Assembly: GCA_003175915.1 (NCBI GenBank)
Contig: PSRH01000267.1
Location: 1-24,356, forward strand
Direction: 5' to 3'
Origin: Candidatus Melainabacteria bacterium
GTDB lineage: Bacteria > Cyanobacteriota > Vampirovibrionia > Obscuribacterales > Obscuribacteraceae
Length of the DNA stretch: 24,356 nt
Shown here: piece by piece, positions 1-7,926 of the stretch
How positions within the stretch are numbered: the first letter of the stretch is position 1
Layout of the letters: every line of letters begins with the position of its first letter
Translations under genes and position numbers: made by a program
The notes under the pieces: generated by a model
Database searches by the model: none
What the model saw: only the letters and a program-made list of their open reading frames with translations
What the model was told of the DNA's origin: nothing

Positions 1-933
1 GGAAAAAGGACAGACAATTACCATGACCTCTTCACCCTGTTCCAGTCAATAGATTTGTGTGACCGCCTGCGCTTCGCATTCCTTGAGTCTGATAAGGACG
101 AAGTGGAAATAGGGCTGCAAGATAGCACTGCTAGCCATGACTTTCCTTTAAACGATACCAACATTATCAAGAAAGCCGCTGCTCTTTATATGCGAGAAAC
201 GACCAACCGTTCGCCCCTAAAAGTCAAGGTTCGGGTTCGAAAGAACATTCCGATCGGAGCAGGACTAGCCGGCGGCAGCGCTAATGCCGCTGCTACTCTT
301 TTGGCTATCAATCATCATTATGGAGAGAAGCTCTCCTCCGATCAACTCTTGCAGTTAGCCGCCGAGATTGGATCGGACGTGCCCTTCAGTCTGCGCGGTG
401 GCACGAGCCTGGGTCGAGGCCGGGGGGAGATTCTTTCACCTCTGCCAGTCCAGACCGATCTCTCTTTCGTTCTGGTAAAGCCAAAGGCCCTTTCAGTTTC
501 CACGGCCTGGGCCTATGAATCTTTTGGTCGAACAAGGTTTTATGAGCAGTTGGATGCGGCTACTTTGGAAAATCAAATAGAGAAATTGCATTCGTTGCTT
601 GGCGCAAGGAACATTTCCGCTGCCGCCAAACTCTTTAGCAACAGCTTTGAGACTGTAGTGTTCGAACGCTATCCGGTATTGAGGAAAATCAAAGAAAGAC
701 TGATCGAGCTCGGTTGTCTGTGCGCATATATGACAGGAAGCGGTCCTACCGTCTACGGATTAGCACGCGGCGAAGCGCCGGCAGAAACCATCCGGTCCAC
801 TATAATTAGCGATCAAGAAAGTAAAACAACGCATTCCTGGTACAAAGACCACGGACTTGCTGTTGACACTTGGCTAGTCAAGTCTATCGGCCACGGCATA
901 AAGGTCATTGAGGATGAAGAAGACCACAACTAG
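1..933 (+). CDS. ispE: 4-diphosphocytidyl-2-C-methyl-D-erythritol kinase, 5' end outside window
   Basis: IspE is the cytosolic GHMP-family kinase of the MEP pathway that phosphorylates CDP-methylerythritol using ATP. The frame is open from base 1 and already reads GKRTDNYHDLFTLFQ, which matches the family just after the N-terminal substrate-binding strand, so only about 20-30 residues are missing. An internal TTG at 55 is not the real start. Supporting motifs are the glycine-rich ATP-binding loop IPIGAGLAGGSANAAATLL, the DVPFSLRGGTSLGRGRGE segment after it, and the C-terminal GHMP motif MTGSGPTVYGL. The stop TAG is at 931-933. The next gene, nth, starts inside this one, so the two are probably cotranscribed. 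The truncation is a window artefact; no frameshift is seen. Confidence 0.96.
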   Translation, partial: GKRTDNYHDLFTLFQSIDLCDRLRFAFLESDKDEVEIGLQDSTASHDFPLNDTNIIKKAAALYMRETTNRSPLKVKVRVRKNIPIGAGLAGGSANAAATLLAINHHYGEKLSSDQLLQLAAEIGSDVPFSLRGGTSLGRGRGEILSPLPVQTDLSFVLVKPKALSVSTAWAYESFGRTRFYEQLDAATLENQIEKLHSLLGARNISAAAKLFSNSFETVVFERYPVLRKIKERLIELGCLCAYMTGSGPTVYGLARGEAPAETIRSTIISDQESKTTHSWYKDHGLAVDTWLVKSIGHGIKVIEDEEDHN

Positions 934-1693
934 AACGAAAGCTGCCACAAAGCACGATCGCCAACCAAAATCGGCAAGCAAAAGACAAACTGCTGCCGTT
1001 AAGAAAGCCGCGCGTTCGAACAAAACTGGCAGCTCCTCTATTAAGCACGAAACAATAACTAAGGTATCGGCCGCCAAGGCCAGAGAGATGATGCGGAAAC
1101 TCTGCGATTTGTATCCGGACGCCAGCTGTGAACTCAAATTCAGTACGCCATTTCAATTGTTAATTGCCACCATTCTGTCTGCTCAAACGACAGACGTGGC
1201 CGTGAACAAATGCACCAAAACTCTTTTCGACGAATTTCCCAATGCCAAAGCTTTGGCCGAAGCCGATCTCGATCGGATAAAAGAAATCATCAAACCAACG
1301 GGCTATTACAATGCAAAGGCAACAAACATTCAAAACTGTGCGCGTAAGCTAGTAGAGAAATTCAAAGGAGAAGTGCCGAAAACTCAAGCAGAATTGACCA
1401 CCCTTCCTGGGGTGGGCGTCAAGACCGCCAACGTCGTCCTGGGTGAAGCCTTCGGCATACCTGGCTGGACCGTCGACACACACGTACAGAGATTGTCGAA
1501 ACGTCTGGGTCTCACCGCCAACAGTGACCCACTAAAGATCGAAAGCGATCTGCAAAAGCTATTTCCCAAAGACGATTGGTCCAAAGACTCAATCACTCTC
1601 ATCTGGCACGGACGTAGAATGTGCTTCGCCAAAAAGCCAGCTTGCGAGCGATGCCCAATCAACCATCTCTGCCCCAGTTCGCTGGTTGTTTGA
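914..1693 (+). CDS. nth: Endonuclease III (DNA glycosylase/AP lyase) with basic N-terminal extension
   Basis: Base-excision repair enzyme that removes oxidised pyrimidines and cleaves AP sites. From the ATG at 914 the product is 259 residues. The helix-hairpin-helix LPGVGVKTANVV carries catalytic Lys170, and VDTHVQRL carries catalytic Asp188. The C-terminal 4Fe-4S loop is complete: Cys237-x6-Cys244-x2-Cys247-x5-Cys253. The core comparable to E. coli Nth begins near residue 52. The preceding ~50 residues are Lys/Arg/Thr/Ala-rich and look disordered. An in-frame TTG at 908 would add two residues; I prefer the ATG because it is the stronger codon, although an AAGG lies closer to the TTG. The gene overlaps ispE by 20 bp and ends at a small palindrome facing the oppositely oriented cob operon. 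Confidence 0.95.
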   Translation: MKKTTTRTKAATKHDRQPKSASKRQTAAVKKAARSNKTGSSSIKHETITKVSAAKAREMMRKLCDLYPDASCELKFSTPFQLLIATILSAQTTDVAVNKCTKTLFDEFPNAKALAEADLDRIKEIIKPTGYYNAKATNIQNCARKLVEKFKGEVPKTQAELTTLPGVGVKTANVVLGEAFGIPGWTVDTHVQRLSKRLGLTANSDPLKIESDLQKLFPKDDWSKDSITLIWHGRRMCFAKKPACERCPINHLCPSSLVV

Positions 1694-1709
1694 ATTCGCT
1701 GCGAATTCA
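1691..1709. terminator. Perfect 8-bp palindrome with 3-nt loop at the nth stop codon
   Basis: TGAATTCG-CTG-CGAATTCA forms a perfect 8-bp stem. The nth stop codon TGA is its first arm. It lies in the 63-bp gap between the convergent ends of nth and cbiA, so it could act as a bidirectional transcription end or an mRNA 3'-end stabiliser. No run of T follows on either strand, so it is not a standard intrinsic terminator. The hairpin is directly visible; the function is a guess. Confidence 0.3.
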
Positions 1710-1756
1710 CCGACGATTTAGAATGCGGAGCAAATCACCACCATTTGCCACACCAG

Positions 1757-3043
1757 TTACGAATTGAAGACCGGGGCGATAGCAGTGGGATTGGAGGGGA
1801 AGTACAAGTGCAGGTAGCTAGCAAATAATCCTTTGCTTCGATAGATTGGTTCGCCAGGAGATGCGTCATACAATCGTTTTCCAAAACAAATGGGCTCTAG
1901 ATTGACGTCGATACTCGAGTAATGGAAGGTGTGTCCGCGTAGCGTCCCGTTTGGCAATTCAGCAGATTGGTAACCTAGACTGGCTAGACGGGGTTGCATG
2001 ACCGCTTTGCCTGGAAGAAGTCCGGCCATTTTTGCTTCTTTGCCGTTTTTATCTTTGAGCGATTCAAGGAGATAAAGCATGCCACCACATTCAGCGTAGA
2101 TCGATTTACCTGCCTGATAGTGTTCGTGTAAGGAGTTTTTCATATCGAGGTTGTTCTCGAGTTGGTCGAGATACAGCTCAGGATATCCTCCTGGAAGATA
2201 GACACTGTCAGTTTTGGGCAGACGCTTGTCTTGCAGAGGGGAGAAGAAACTGATTCTAGCTCCCATATTTTGTAACAAGCGCAAGTTAGCTTCGTAGAGA
2301 AATGAAAAGGCTGCATCCTTTGCCACAGCAATAGTGACTCCATCCAAAAGCGATTCTGGAGCCGGGTTGGGTCCGGGGTGAAAGTCAACATCTTGCAGGA
2401 CATCCCCTATTGTTGTCGATTCCATAGCGTTAGCGGCTTTGATCAACCTTTGGTCAATGTCGGCAATTTCTCCTGCTTGTACAAGTCCAAGATGACGGCT
2501 TGGAAATGCAATTTCATTATTTCGAAAGACCGTGCCGAGAAAATTTGCTGTATTCGGAATCACTTCCTCGATCATTTTGGCGTGCCTTTCGCTGGCAACA
2601 TTATTTGCAAGAACTCCAGCAAATGGCAGAGACGGACGAAAAGATGCCATTCCTTGCCCAACAGCGGCGAAGGTCTGCGCCATACTGCCGGCATCGATGA
2701 CAACAACAACTGGTATACCAAAACACTCTGCCAGATCGGCGCTGGATGGCTTACCATCAAAGAGTCCCATTACACCTTCTACTAAAATCAAATCAGACTG
2801 GCAGGCTGCCTCGTACAATAGTTGGCGACAATCGTCTTCTCCGTTCATCCAGAGATCTAATTGGTAGACAGGGTTCCCGGAAGCTCGTTCAAGAATCATG
2901 GGATCCAAGAAATCAGGTCCCGTCTTGAAAACACGAACCTTTTGTCCGCGCCTTTTATGAGAATAAGCAATCCCAGCCGTAATAGTTGTCTTGCCCTGGT
3001 TGGAGGCCGGTGCACTAATTAGCAGAGCTCGACAGCGGCGCAT
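1757..3043 (-). CDS. cbiA: Cobyrinate a,c-diamide synthase
   Basis: CbiA (CobB in the aerobic nomenclature) amidates the a and c carboxylates of (cobalt-)cobyrinate using ATP and glutamine. The 428-residue product has the dethiobiotin-synthetase-like nucleotide loop APASNQGKTT (residues 11-20), the KTGPDFLDP substrate segment (40-48), and LVEGVMGLFDG (87-97). The C-terminal class-I glutaminase carries the nucleophile Cys319 in YAECGGMLYL and the partner His412 in ASYLHLYFPS. LPGGYPELY (283-291) and GHTFHYS (370-376) are further family signatures. The ATG at 3043 puts the P-loop at the normal distance from the N-terminus, and AAGG lies upstream. It is the last gene of the minus-strand operon, 53 bp after cobO. 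Length and motifs are normal. Confidence 0.96.
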   Translation of the reverse strand: MRRCRALLISAPASNQGKTTITAGIAYSHKRRGQKVRVFKTGPDFLDPMILERASGNPVYQLDLWMNGEDDCRQLLYEAACQSDLILVEGVMGLFDGKPSSADLAECFGIPVVVVIDAGSMAQTFAAVGQGMASFRPSLPFAGVLANNVASERHAKMIEEVIPNTANFLGTVFRNNEIAFPSRHLGLVQAGEIADIDQRLIKAANAMESTTIGDVLQDVDFHPGPNPAPESLLDGVTIAVAKDAAFSFLYEANLRLLQNMGARISFFSPLQDKRLPKTDSVYLPGGYPELYLDQLENNLDMKNSLHEHYQAGKSIYAECGGMLYLLESLKDKNGKEAKMAGLLPGKAVMQPRLASLGYQSAELPNGTLRGHTFHYSSIDVNLEPICFGKRLYDASPGEPIYRSKGLFASYLHLYFPSNPTAIAPVFNS

Positions 3044-3065
3044 TGCTTACCTTTTCTTCGATGCC

Positions 3066-3080
3066 AGAAGACTGTCTTCT
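3066..3080. other. Small inverted repeat between cobO and cbiA
   Basis: AGAAGA-CTG-TCTTCT gives a 6-bp stem with a 3-nt loop in the 53-bp spacer between cobO and cbiA. It could be an intercistronic hairpin. It is short enough to occur by chance, and no T-run follows. Confidence 0.15.
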
Positions 3081-3096
3081 CACATAATAGCTCATC

Positions 3097-3696
3097 CTAA
3101 AATTCGACGCCCTTTTGAGCCTTCACTCCCTGTTCTTTGTAGGGATGCTTTACAGGTTGTACCTCGCTGACCAGGTCGGCTATCTCGATCAATTCTGGTG
3201 GCGCGTGTCGACCGGTAACGACAATATGCAAGTCCTTCCTCCGCTTCGAGAACGCCTTAAGAACCTCAGCTAAATCTAGATACTGGTGCTTTAGAACAAT
3301 GTTAAGTTCATCGAGGATAACCATATCGTAACTGGGGTCCTCGATCATTCTGACAGCTTCTAACCAACCTTTTCTTGCTGTCGCACTATCGGCTGCTCGA
3401 TCCTGAGTGTTCCAGGTATAACCATCACCAATCGTCTTAAAATCGCAGTTCTTCTGCGAGCTTAGAAATTCACGTTCACCGGTTGGTAGCGCTCCTTTTA
3501 TAAATTGAACCACTCCCAGCTTCATGCCATGCCCGAGAATGCGCAGGCCCATTCCGAATGCCGCCGTACTCTTGCCCTTACCTGTTCCAGTGTTGACGAT
3601 TAGCAGTCCTTTCTCTTTGGTGGCAGCTGCCAATTTCTTCTCGAAGGACTGTTTGTGTTTGACAGCCATTTCTTTGTGCTTTTGAGGATCGAGCAT
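3097..3696 (-). CDS. cobO: Cob(I)yrinic acid a,c-diamide adenosyltransferase, CobO/BtuR/CobA type
   Basis: This enzyme transfers the 5'-deoxyadenosyl group of ATP to the Co(I) corrinoid. The 199-residue length is typical. The modified P-loop NTGTGKGKST is at residues 35-44. Other family blocks are GDGYTWNTQD (90-99), VILDELN (126-132), TGRHAPPELI (161-170), and the characteristic C-terminus from HPYKEQGVKAQKGVEF (184-199). The ATG at 3696 is preceded by AGAGGA. It starts 12 bp after the cobW stop and lies 53 bp before cbiA, consistent with one transcript. The symbol cobO is used to avoid confusion with the methyltransferase cobA at 12099-12866. It is unrelated in fold to the PduO and EutT adenosyltransferases. 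Confidence 0.96.
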   Translation of the reverse strand: MLDPQKHKEMAVKHKQSFEKKLAAATKEKGLLIVNTGTGKGKSTAAFGMGLRILGHGMKLGVVQFIKGALPTGEREFLSSQKNCDFKTIGDGYTWNTQDRAADSATARKGWLEAVRMIEDPSYDMVILDELNIVLKHQYLDLAEVLKAFSKRRKDLHIVVTGRHAPPELIEIADLVSEVQPVKHPYKEQGVKAQKGVEF

Positions 3697-3708
3697 GAGA
3701 TTATTCCT

Positions 3709-4830
3709 CTAGTGCCAGTGGGTAGAAGTGAACTCCTCTAATTTTGCCGCTACATTTTCTCTGTCCAGGTGATAGCCGATAAAGACCAGTTCTGATTCAT
3801 GAGCGCCCTCGTCTAGGCGACGGGCAGTCTTATTACCGGACACTACTTTCTGCTCAGCGTTCACCTCAATCCTGTTACGCACACCCTGAACAAGAGCGGG
3901 TGAATCAACACCCGATAAACAGGCGCTGCCTTTCACTCTCAACATTTGTTCGCTAGTGGCGATGTGTTGGAGTGCACTTTTTAGCAAACTACCGTCTTGT
4001 CTGTCGTGACTATGTAAAGCGAATGAGACCCAGGCCGGATCGTGATCGTGAACATGCTGATGGGTCGAAAGTCCGTGTTCGTGGGGGCCCAGACCAGAAT
4101 GCTCGTGTCCGTCCCGGTGAATATGAATAGCAGGTGAGCGCGTTGTTCGATAGTTGCTCAATTGCACGGTCGATTGGTTGAGGCGCAGTCCCAGCGCTAG
4201 GTTTTTATCGAGTTTACCGTGATATGCCAGTTCAATGAATCGCAAAGAAGGCGACCTGCGCCTGAGGTTGTTCTCCACAATATGGAGTGCCTCCTGCTCT
4301 AGATCATCTATCTTGTTCAGCACAACGACATCAGAGCAGTCAAGCTGATACTGAAAAACTTCTCGCAAGGAAGAGAGCCGCTCCCCACCCTGGACGATCC
4401 TGTCCTCAAGAAAATCAGGCGACAGAAAGTGCGGTGTATCGATCACATCTATGGTGGCATCCAGGACAAAATCATTGCTCAGTTGTTGATCCTGTAAAAC
4501 TTCAATCACCCCAGTGGGCACTGCTAAGCCTGATGTTTCCACAAGAACATGATCGATGAGAGAGCACCGTTCCTTCAAGGCCAATAGCGTGTCTAAAAAT
4601 CGTGAATCACTGCCGTATGCTACCAGACCATGGGCAATATTGTGGAATTCAAATTGAGTAGCATTTCCATGTTGCCTCAGAATGGCATCGTCAATCGACA
4701 CCTCTCCAAATTCATTTACGACAATGGCAAACCGCAAATCTTCCGTATCTTTGATTAAATTGGAAAGCAGTGTTGTCTTACCCGCTCCTAGAAAGCCGGT
4801 GATAATCGTAACTGGAATCCTATCGTTCAT
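3709..4830 (-). CDS. cobW: CobW-type G3E GTPase with His-rich loop, lacking the CxCC motif
   Basis: CobW proteins are G3E-family GTPases thought to deliver metal, probably cobalt, in cobalamin synthesis. The 373-residue protein has the Walker A segment GFLGAGKTT (12-20), VNEFGEVSID (38-47), the switch-like ETSGLA (98-103), and the guanine-specificity motif NKIDDL (172-177). A histidine-rich stretch at residues 236-263 contains ten His in 28 positions. A CobW C-terminal domain follows, and the protein ends HWH. Unusually, the position where G3E GTPases carry the metal-binding GCICC motif reads HNIAHGLVAY (63-72) and has no cysteine. The start ATG overlaps the cbiH-cbiJ stop as ATGA (4827-4830). 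The G3E identity is firm; the cobalt-chaperone role is inferred from family and neighbours. Confidence 0.92.
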   Translation of the reverse strand: MNDRIPVTIITGFLGAGKTTLLSNLIKDTEDLRFAIVVNEFGEVSIDDAILRQHGNATQFEFHNIAHGLVAYGSDSRFLDTLLALKERCSLIDHVLVETSGLAVPTGVIEVLQDQQLSNDFVLDATIDVIDTPHFLSPDFLEDRIVQGGERLSSLREVFQYQLDCSDVVVLNKIDDLEQEALHIVENNLRRRSPSLRFIELAYHGKLDKNLALGLRLNQSTVQLSNYRTTRSPAIHIHRDGHEHSGLGPHEHGLSTHQHVHDHDPAWVSFALHSHDRQDGSLLKSALQHIATSEQMLRVKGSACLSGVDSPALVQGVRNRIEVNAEQKVVSGNKTARRLDEGAHESELVFIGYHLDRENVAAKLEEFTSTHWH

Positions 4831-6368
4831 ACCGCTACTCCGTTCGGGGAAAGGTAATTTGCAACGGACTGAAAATCGTAGGCTACTCTCGGGTACTGAA
4901 CCACTGGACGTTTGATCACCAGAATGGGAATGCCAAGTTTTCTCGCCGCGCCTATCTTAGCTTCATATCCACCAGCCGTACCTGAATCCTTGGTTACTAA
5001 GCAATCAATCTGCCATTCTTTCCAGAGCGATTCGTTGAACGCCTGTGAAAACGGTCCTTGCATGGCACATATTCGATTACGTGGGATTCCCGCTGCAACA
5101 GCCTGTGCTATGGATTGATTGTCGGGAGTGACACGGGCAAACCACATTCGTTCCGTGGCACCAGCGATTTTTAAAAATTCTGACAAATCTTTTGAGCCAG
5201 TTGCCAGGAAGATCCTTTTTCCTAATTCGATGGCACGGGTCGTTGCCTCTTCAATGGTGTGGCAAAGTTCAACGTCTCGCTCGTCCAGGCAACTGGGCCG
5301 ATCAAATCTCAGGTACGGCACATTCAACGCCTGGCTCAGCTCTATGAGTTGTTCCGACATTGAAACGGAATAGGGGTGTGTCGCATCAACTATAGCCGCT
5401 GCAGAGGAATTCCTCAGACTATTTCTTCGTGCTTCCCATCCTATGCGCCCTGCAAAAAGATACGCTCCGGGACAATTTCTTCTAGCCATCTCGGCGCCGT
5501 AATCGGTCGCCACCGAAAGAACAACCGTATGTCCGAGAGCCACCAGCCGATTAGCAAGTTCGTTACCGTCGCTCGTTCCCGAAAACACCCAGATTGCGCC
5601 TTTGGGAATTTCCTCCTCTACCGTCGACTCAAGATTGCCGGAGTAACCGCGATCCGTGTAGATGAAGTGACGCTTACGCTTTGTATACTGATTGCCAACA
5701 ATAATCGTAGTGAACATATCAAAGCTTTGCTGGAGTAGCTCGGAGAGGGTTGAAGTGGAAACTGACTGTCCTTCACGATAAGCATTGCGTACGACACCGC
5801 ATATAGTATTAGCGCTTTTGTGCTCAAGCAGGATGCGGATAATCTTGTAGATTCCCGCCTGTCGCGTTCTGCTCTGAACATTGTAGAGAACCATACACAG
5901 ATCCGCTTCTGCCAAATGTCTGGCCCGCTCCTCAATCGTTGACCAGGGACACAACAGATCGGACAAGCTCAGGGTAGCGTAGTCGTGCGATAACGGCGCT
6001 CCCAGCAAGGAAGCACAAGCGTTGGCCGCAGTGATTCCTGGCACAACACAAACTTCAATCGGATCCATTTCTTTAAGCTCCTCAAATACAAGAGAAGCCA
6101 TGGCATACACTCCCACATCGCCGCTGGAAACAAGAGAAACGCGTTTTCCCTTTCGGGCCAGATCAAGAGCCTTCCTTGCCCGCTCACGTTCCTGAGTCAA
6201 GGGCAAGGAATAGATTTCCTGCCCATTCAAAAGCGGCTTGATCCACTCAAAATAAAGCGAGTAGCCAACCACGGCATCGCTTTCCTGCAATGCTTGCGCG
6301 GCCATGGGTGTCAGGTGTTCAATGAAACCCGGACCAATTGAGACTAAAAACAAACCAGCTTCGGACAC
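4827..6368 (-). CDS. cbiH/cbiJ: Fused precorrin-3B C17-methyltransferase (CbiH) and precorrin-6A reductase (CbiJ)
   Basis: Two corrin-ring enzymes in one 513-residue chain. Residues 5-240 are a tetrapyrrole methylase of the CbiH/CobJ type: VSIGPGFIEHLT (9-20), SSGDVGVYAMA (81-91), VVPGITAANA (108-117) and MVLYNVQSRTR (159-169). CbiH methylates C17 and contracts the ring. After a linker at about 241-256, residues 257-508 form the CbiJ/CobK reductase: IWVFSGTSDGNELA (259-272), DATHPYS (328-334), MQGPFS (436-441) and TKDSGTAGGYEAK (459-471). The start is GTG at 6368 with AGGGG seven bases upstream, and it places the glycine loop correctly. It follows cbiG by 10 bp and overlaps cobW by ATGA. Both halves look intact. 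Fusions of neighbouring cobalamin genes are known; which partner acts first here cannot be told. Confidence 0.93.
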   Translation of the reverse strand: MSEAGLFLVSIGPGFIEHLTPMAAQALQESDAVVGYSLYFEWIKPLLNGQEIYSLPLTQERERARKALDLARKGKRVSLVSSGDVGVYAMASLVFEELKEMDPIEVCVVPGITAANACASLLGAPLSHDYATLSLSDLLCPWSTIEERARHLAEADLCMVLYNVQSRTRQAGIYKIIRILLEHKSANTICGVVRNAYREGQSVSTSTLSELLQQSFDMFTTIIVGNQYTKRKRHFIYTDRGYSGNLESTVEEEIPKGAIWVFSGTSDGNELANRLVALGHTVVLSVATDYGAEMARRNCPGAYLFAGRIGWEARRNSLRNSSAAAIVDATHPYSVSMSEQLIELSQALNVPYLRFDRPSCLDERDVELCHTIEEATTRAIELGKRIFLATGSKDLSEFLKIAGATERMWFARVTPDNQSIAQAVAAGIPRNRICAMQGPFSQAFNESLWKEWQIDCLVTKDSGTAGGYEAKIGAARKLGIPILVIKRPVVQYPRVAYDFQSVANYLSPNGVAV

Positions 6369-6378
6369 TACTTTACCC

Positions 6379-7131
6379 CTATTCGATCAAGCTATCTTCC
6401 ACAATGGCAACGGTAACACCGTTAACCGCAGTTTTAGGAACGATCAATCTTCCACGCGGACTGACCATGAGAGCGCACGGTTCACAGACCCCATCGGCAC
6501 CAGTGACACTGCGAACAAATTCGGACGGCGTTGTCACCCAAGATCGTTGCGCTACTTGTTCTTGAGCAAACCATCTCAAGGGCAGAGAATACTTAGCGCA
6601 GAATTCCAGAAGTCCGGGTTCTGAAGATTTGAGATCGATCGTCGCCAGTTCTCGAACTTCATTAAGTTCTCTTTTACCAAGAACACTGCGCACAGCTGCT
6701 TCAATGTCCTCAGCACTACTTCCCTTCCGGCAACCGATACCAAGAATCAACGGTTTTACACTCTCTGTTGCTGTCGTGACGACCGGGACGGCGCCGAGTG
6801 TATTTGCCACTTCAAATGCCAGTTGATTGGCTCCGCCTTCGTGGCCGCCTAAGAGAGCGATAGCATGGTTCCCACCTTCATCAATAACAACAACGGCCGG
6901 ATCGCTGCGTTTATCGCTGGTCAAACCTTCCAGGAACCGGACAGCGATGCCGGTAGCCATCACCAGTATCCAGGCGGAATAGTCTCGGTAAACCTTAGCA
7001 AAGGCCTCTTTCTGTGATTCGACTTCGTCCTGCCAGGGCTTATGAATTGTCCCGCCGAATGAAGTGCAAAGACGCTGCCCAATTGTCTGAGCAGCCGGAC
7101 GAACCAACCAGATGCCCAGACGTCGTGCCAT
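6379..7131 (-). CDS. cbiG: Cobalt-precorrin-5A hydrolase CbiG, short form
   Basis: CbiG opens the delta-lactone of cobalt-precorrin-5A and releases acetaldehyde, a step of the anaerobic-type pathway. Of the 250 residues from ATG 7131, the N-terminal domain is recognised by VMATGIAVRFL (57-67), VVIDEGGNHA (81-90) and LLGGHEGGANQLA (93-105). The CbiG-C/CobE-like domain begins GIGCRKG (131-137) and includes GVCEPCAL (214-221). The N-terminal part runs straight from VTTATES into the C-terminal domain, so the CbiG mid region present in the ~350-residue Salmonella-type protein is missing. The reading frame is open throughout, so this looks like a natural compact form. GGGAG lies five bases before the ATG. 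That ATG overlaps the cbiF stop as TGATG. An in-frame TTG one codon earlier is possible. Confidence 0.92.
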   Translation of the reverse strand: MARRLGIWLVRPAAQTIGQRLCTSFGGTIHKPWQDEVESQKEAFAKVYRDYSAWILVMATGIAVRFLEGLTSDKRSDPAVVVIDEGGNHAIALLGGHEGGANQLAFEVANTLGAVPVVTTATESVKPLILGIGCRKGSSAEDIEAAVRSVLGKRELNEVRELATIDLKSSEPGLLEFCAKYSLPLRWFAQEQVAQRSWVTTPSEFVRSVTGADGVCEPCALMVSPRGRLIVPKTAVNGVTVAIVEDSLIE

Positions 7132-7904
7132 CAATTCTCCCGGGAAGTGTGGGTGTTGCGAAACTTATGAGAATAATCGGCCGAATAGAGACGGGAGTCT
7201 ACACCTGTCTCATTATTTAACGCCTGGCCGACAAGTAAAACGGTGGTCAATTTCCATTCGACCGGATTGATTTCCTGTAGCAGGCGGCCTAGCGTGCTTA
7301 CATGCGAGCGTTCGTCGGGCCACGTGGCGCGATAAACGAGAGCAACAGGCGTATCCTCCGGGTAGGATTCCAGAAGCTCGGCAACCGTTTCCTTAAGGTA
7401 CTGACCAGAAAGAAAGATGCTCATGGTAGCACGATGTGCGGCCAGCTTTCCAAGCGATTCCTCAGGCGGAACTGTGGAAGCGCGACCGTCGGTACGAGTG
7501 AGAATAATCGTTTGTGATACCTCCGGCTTTGTCAGCTCCGTCTTCACACAGGCCGCAGCTGCGGTAAAAGACGATACACCAGGCACTACTTCGTAGTCGA
7601 TTCCCAGTTGCTTCAATCGCCGCATTTGTTCAGCAGTTGCTCCATAGATAGAAGGGTCCCCTGAATGTACGCGGGCGACGTCATATCCAACACTGCGAGC
7701 TCGTTGAAAATACTCCATTTGCTGATCTAAATTGAGTTCCGCAGAGTTAACAATTTCCGCATCCAGCCGGCAATGGGTCAAGACTGCAGGTGGTACTAGC
7801 GAACCGGCGTACAACACCAGCGGCACTCTGGCAAGAATTTCTGCACCGCGTATGGTGATCAAATCTGACGCACCCGGCCCTGCTCCTATGAAGTACACCT
7901 TCAT
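7131..7904 (-). CDS. cbiF: Precorrin-4 C11-methyltransferase
   Basis: CbiF (CobM) is the SAM-dependent methylase acting at C11 of (cobalt-)precorrin-4. The 257-residue product from ATG 7904 begins MKVYFIGAGPG, the canonical N-terminus of the family. Further signatures are LVLYAGSLV (29-37), HSGDPSIYGA (80-89), VVPGVSSFTAAAA (106-118) and VYRATWPDE (190-198). The frame stays open upstream to 7973, but that adds 23 residues unlike any methylase and would overlap cbiL. A strong AGGAGG at 7911-7916, six bases before the ATG at 7904, settles the start. The C-terminal ~25 residues after the last strand are polar and family-variable. It starts 22 bp downstream of the cbiL stop and overlaps cbiG. Confidence 0.96.
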   Translation of the reverse strand: MKVYFIGAGPGASDLITIRGAEILARVPLVLYAGSLVPPAVLTHCRLDAEIVNSAELNLDQQMEYFQRARSVGYDVARVHSGDPSIYGATAEQMRRLKQLGIDYEVVPGVSSFTAAAACVKTELTKPEVSQTIILTRTDGRASTVPPEESLGKLAAHRATMSIFLSGQYLKETVAELLESYPEDTPVALVYRATWPDERSHVSTLGRLLQEINPVEWKLTTVLLVGQALNNETGVDSRLYSADYSHKFRNTHTSREN

Positions 7905-7910
7905 ACCCAA

Positions 7911-7916
7911 CCTCCT
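7911..7916 (-). promoter_or_regulatory. Shine-Dalgarno site fixing the cbiF start
   Basis: A perfect AGGAGG on the minus strand lies six bases before the ATG at 7904. It supports that codon over the longer open frame reaching 7973. It sits in the 22-bp cbiL-cbiF spacer, one of the few real spacers in this otherwise overlapping gene set, so cbiF can probably be initiated independently. Confidence 0.8.
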
Positions 7917-7926
7917 GCGGCTTGCA

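Noticed and set aside
2378..2785. 135-codon open frame on the + strand within cbiA
   Set aside because: Antisense shadow of cbiA; product rich in Cys, His and Ser without a domain.
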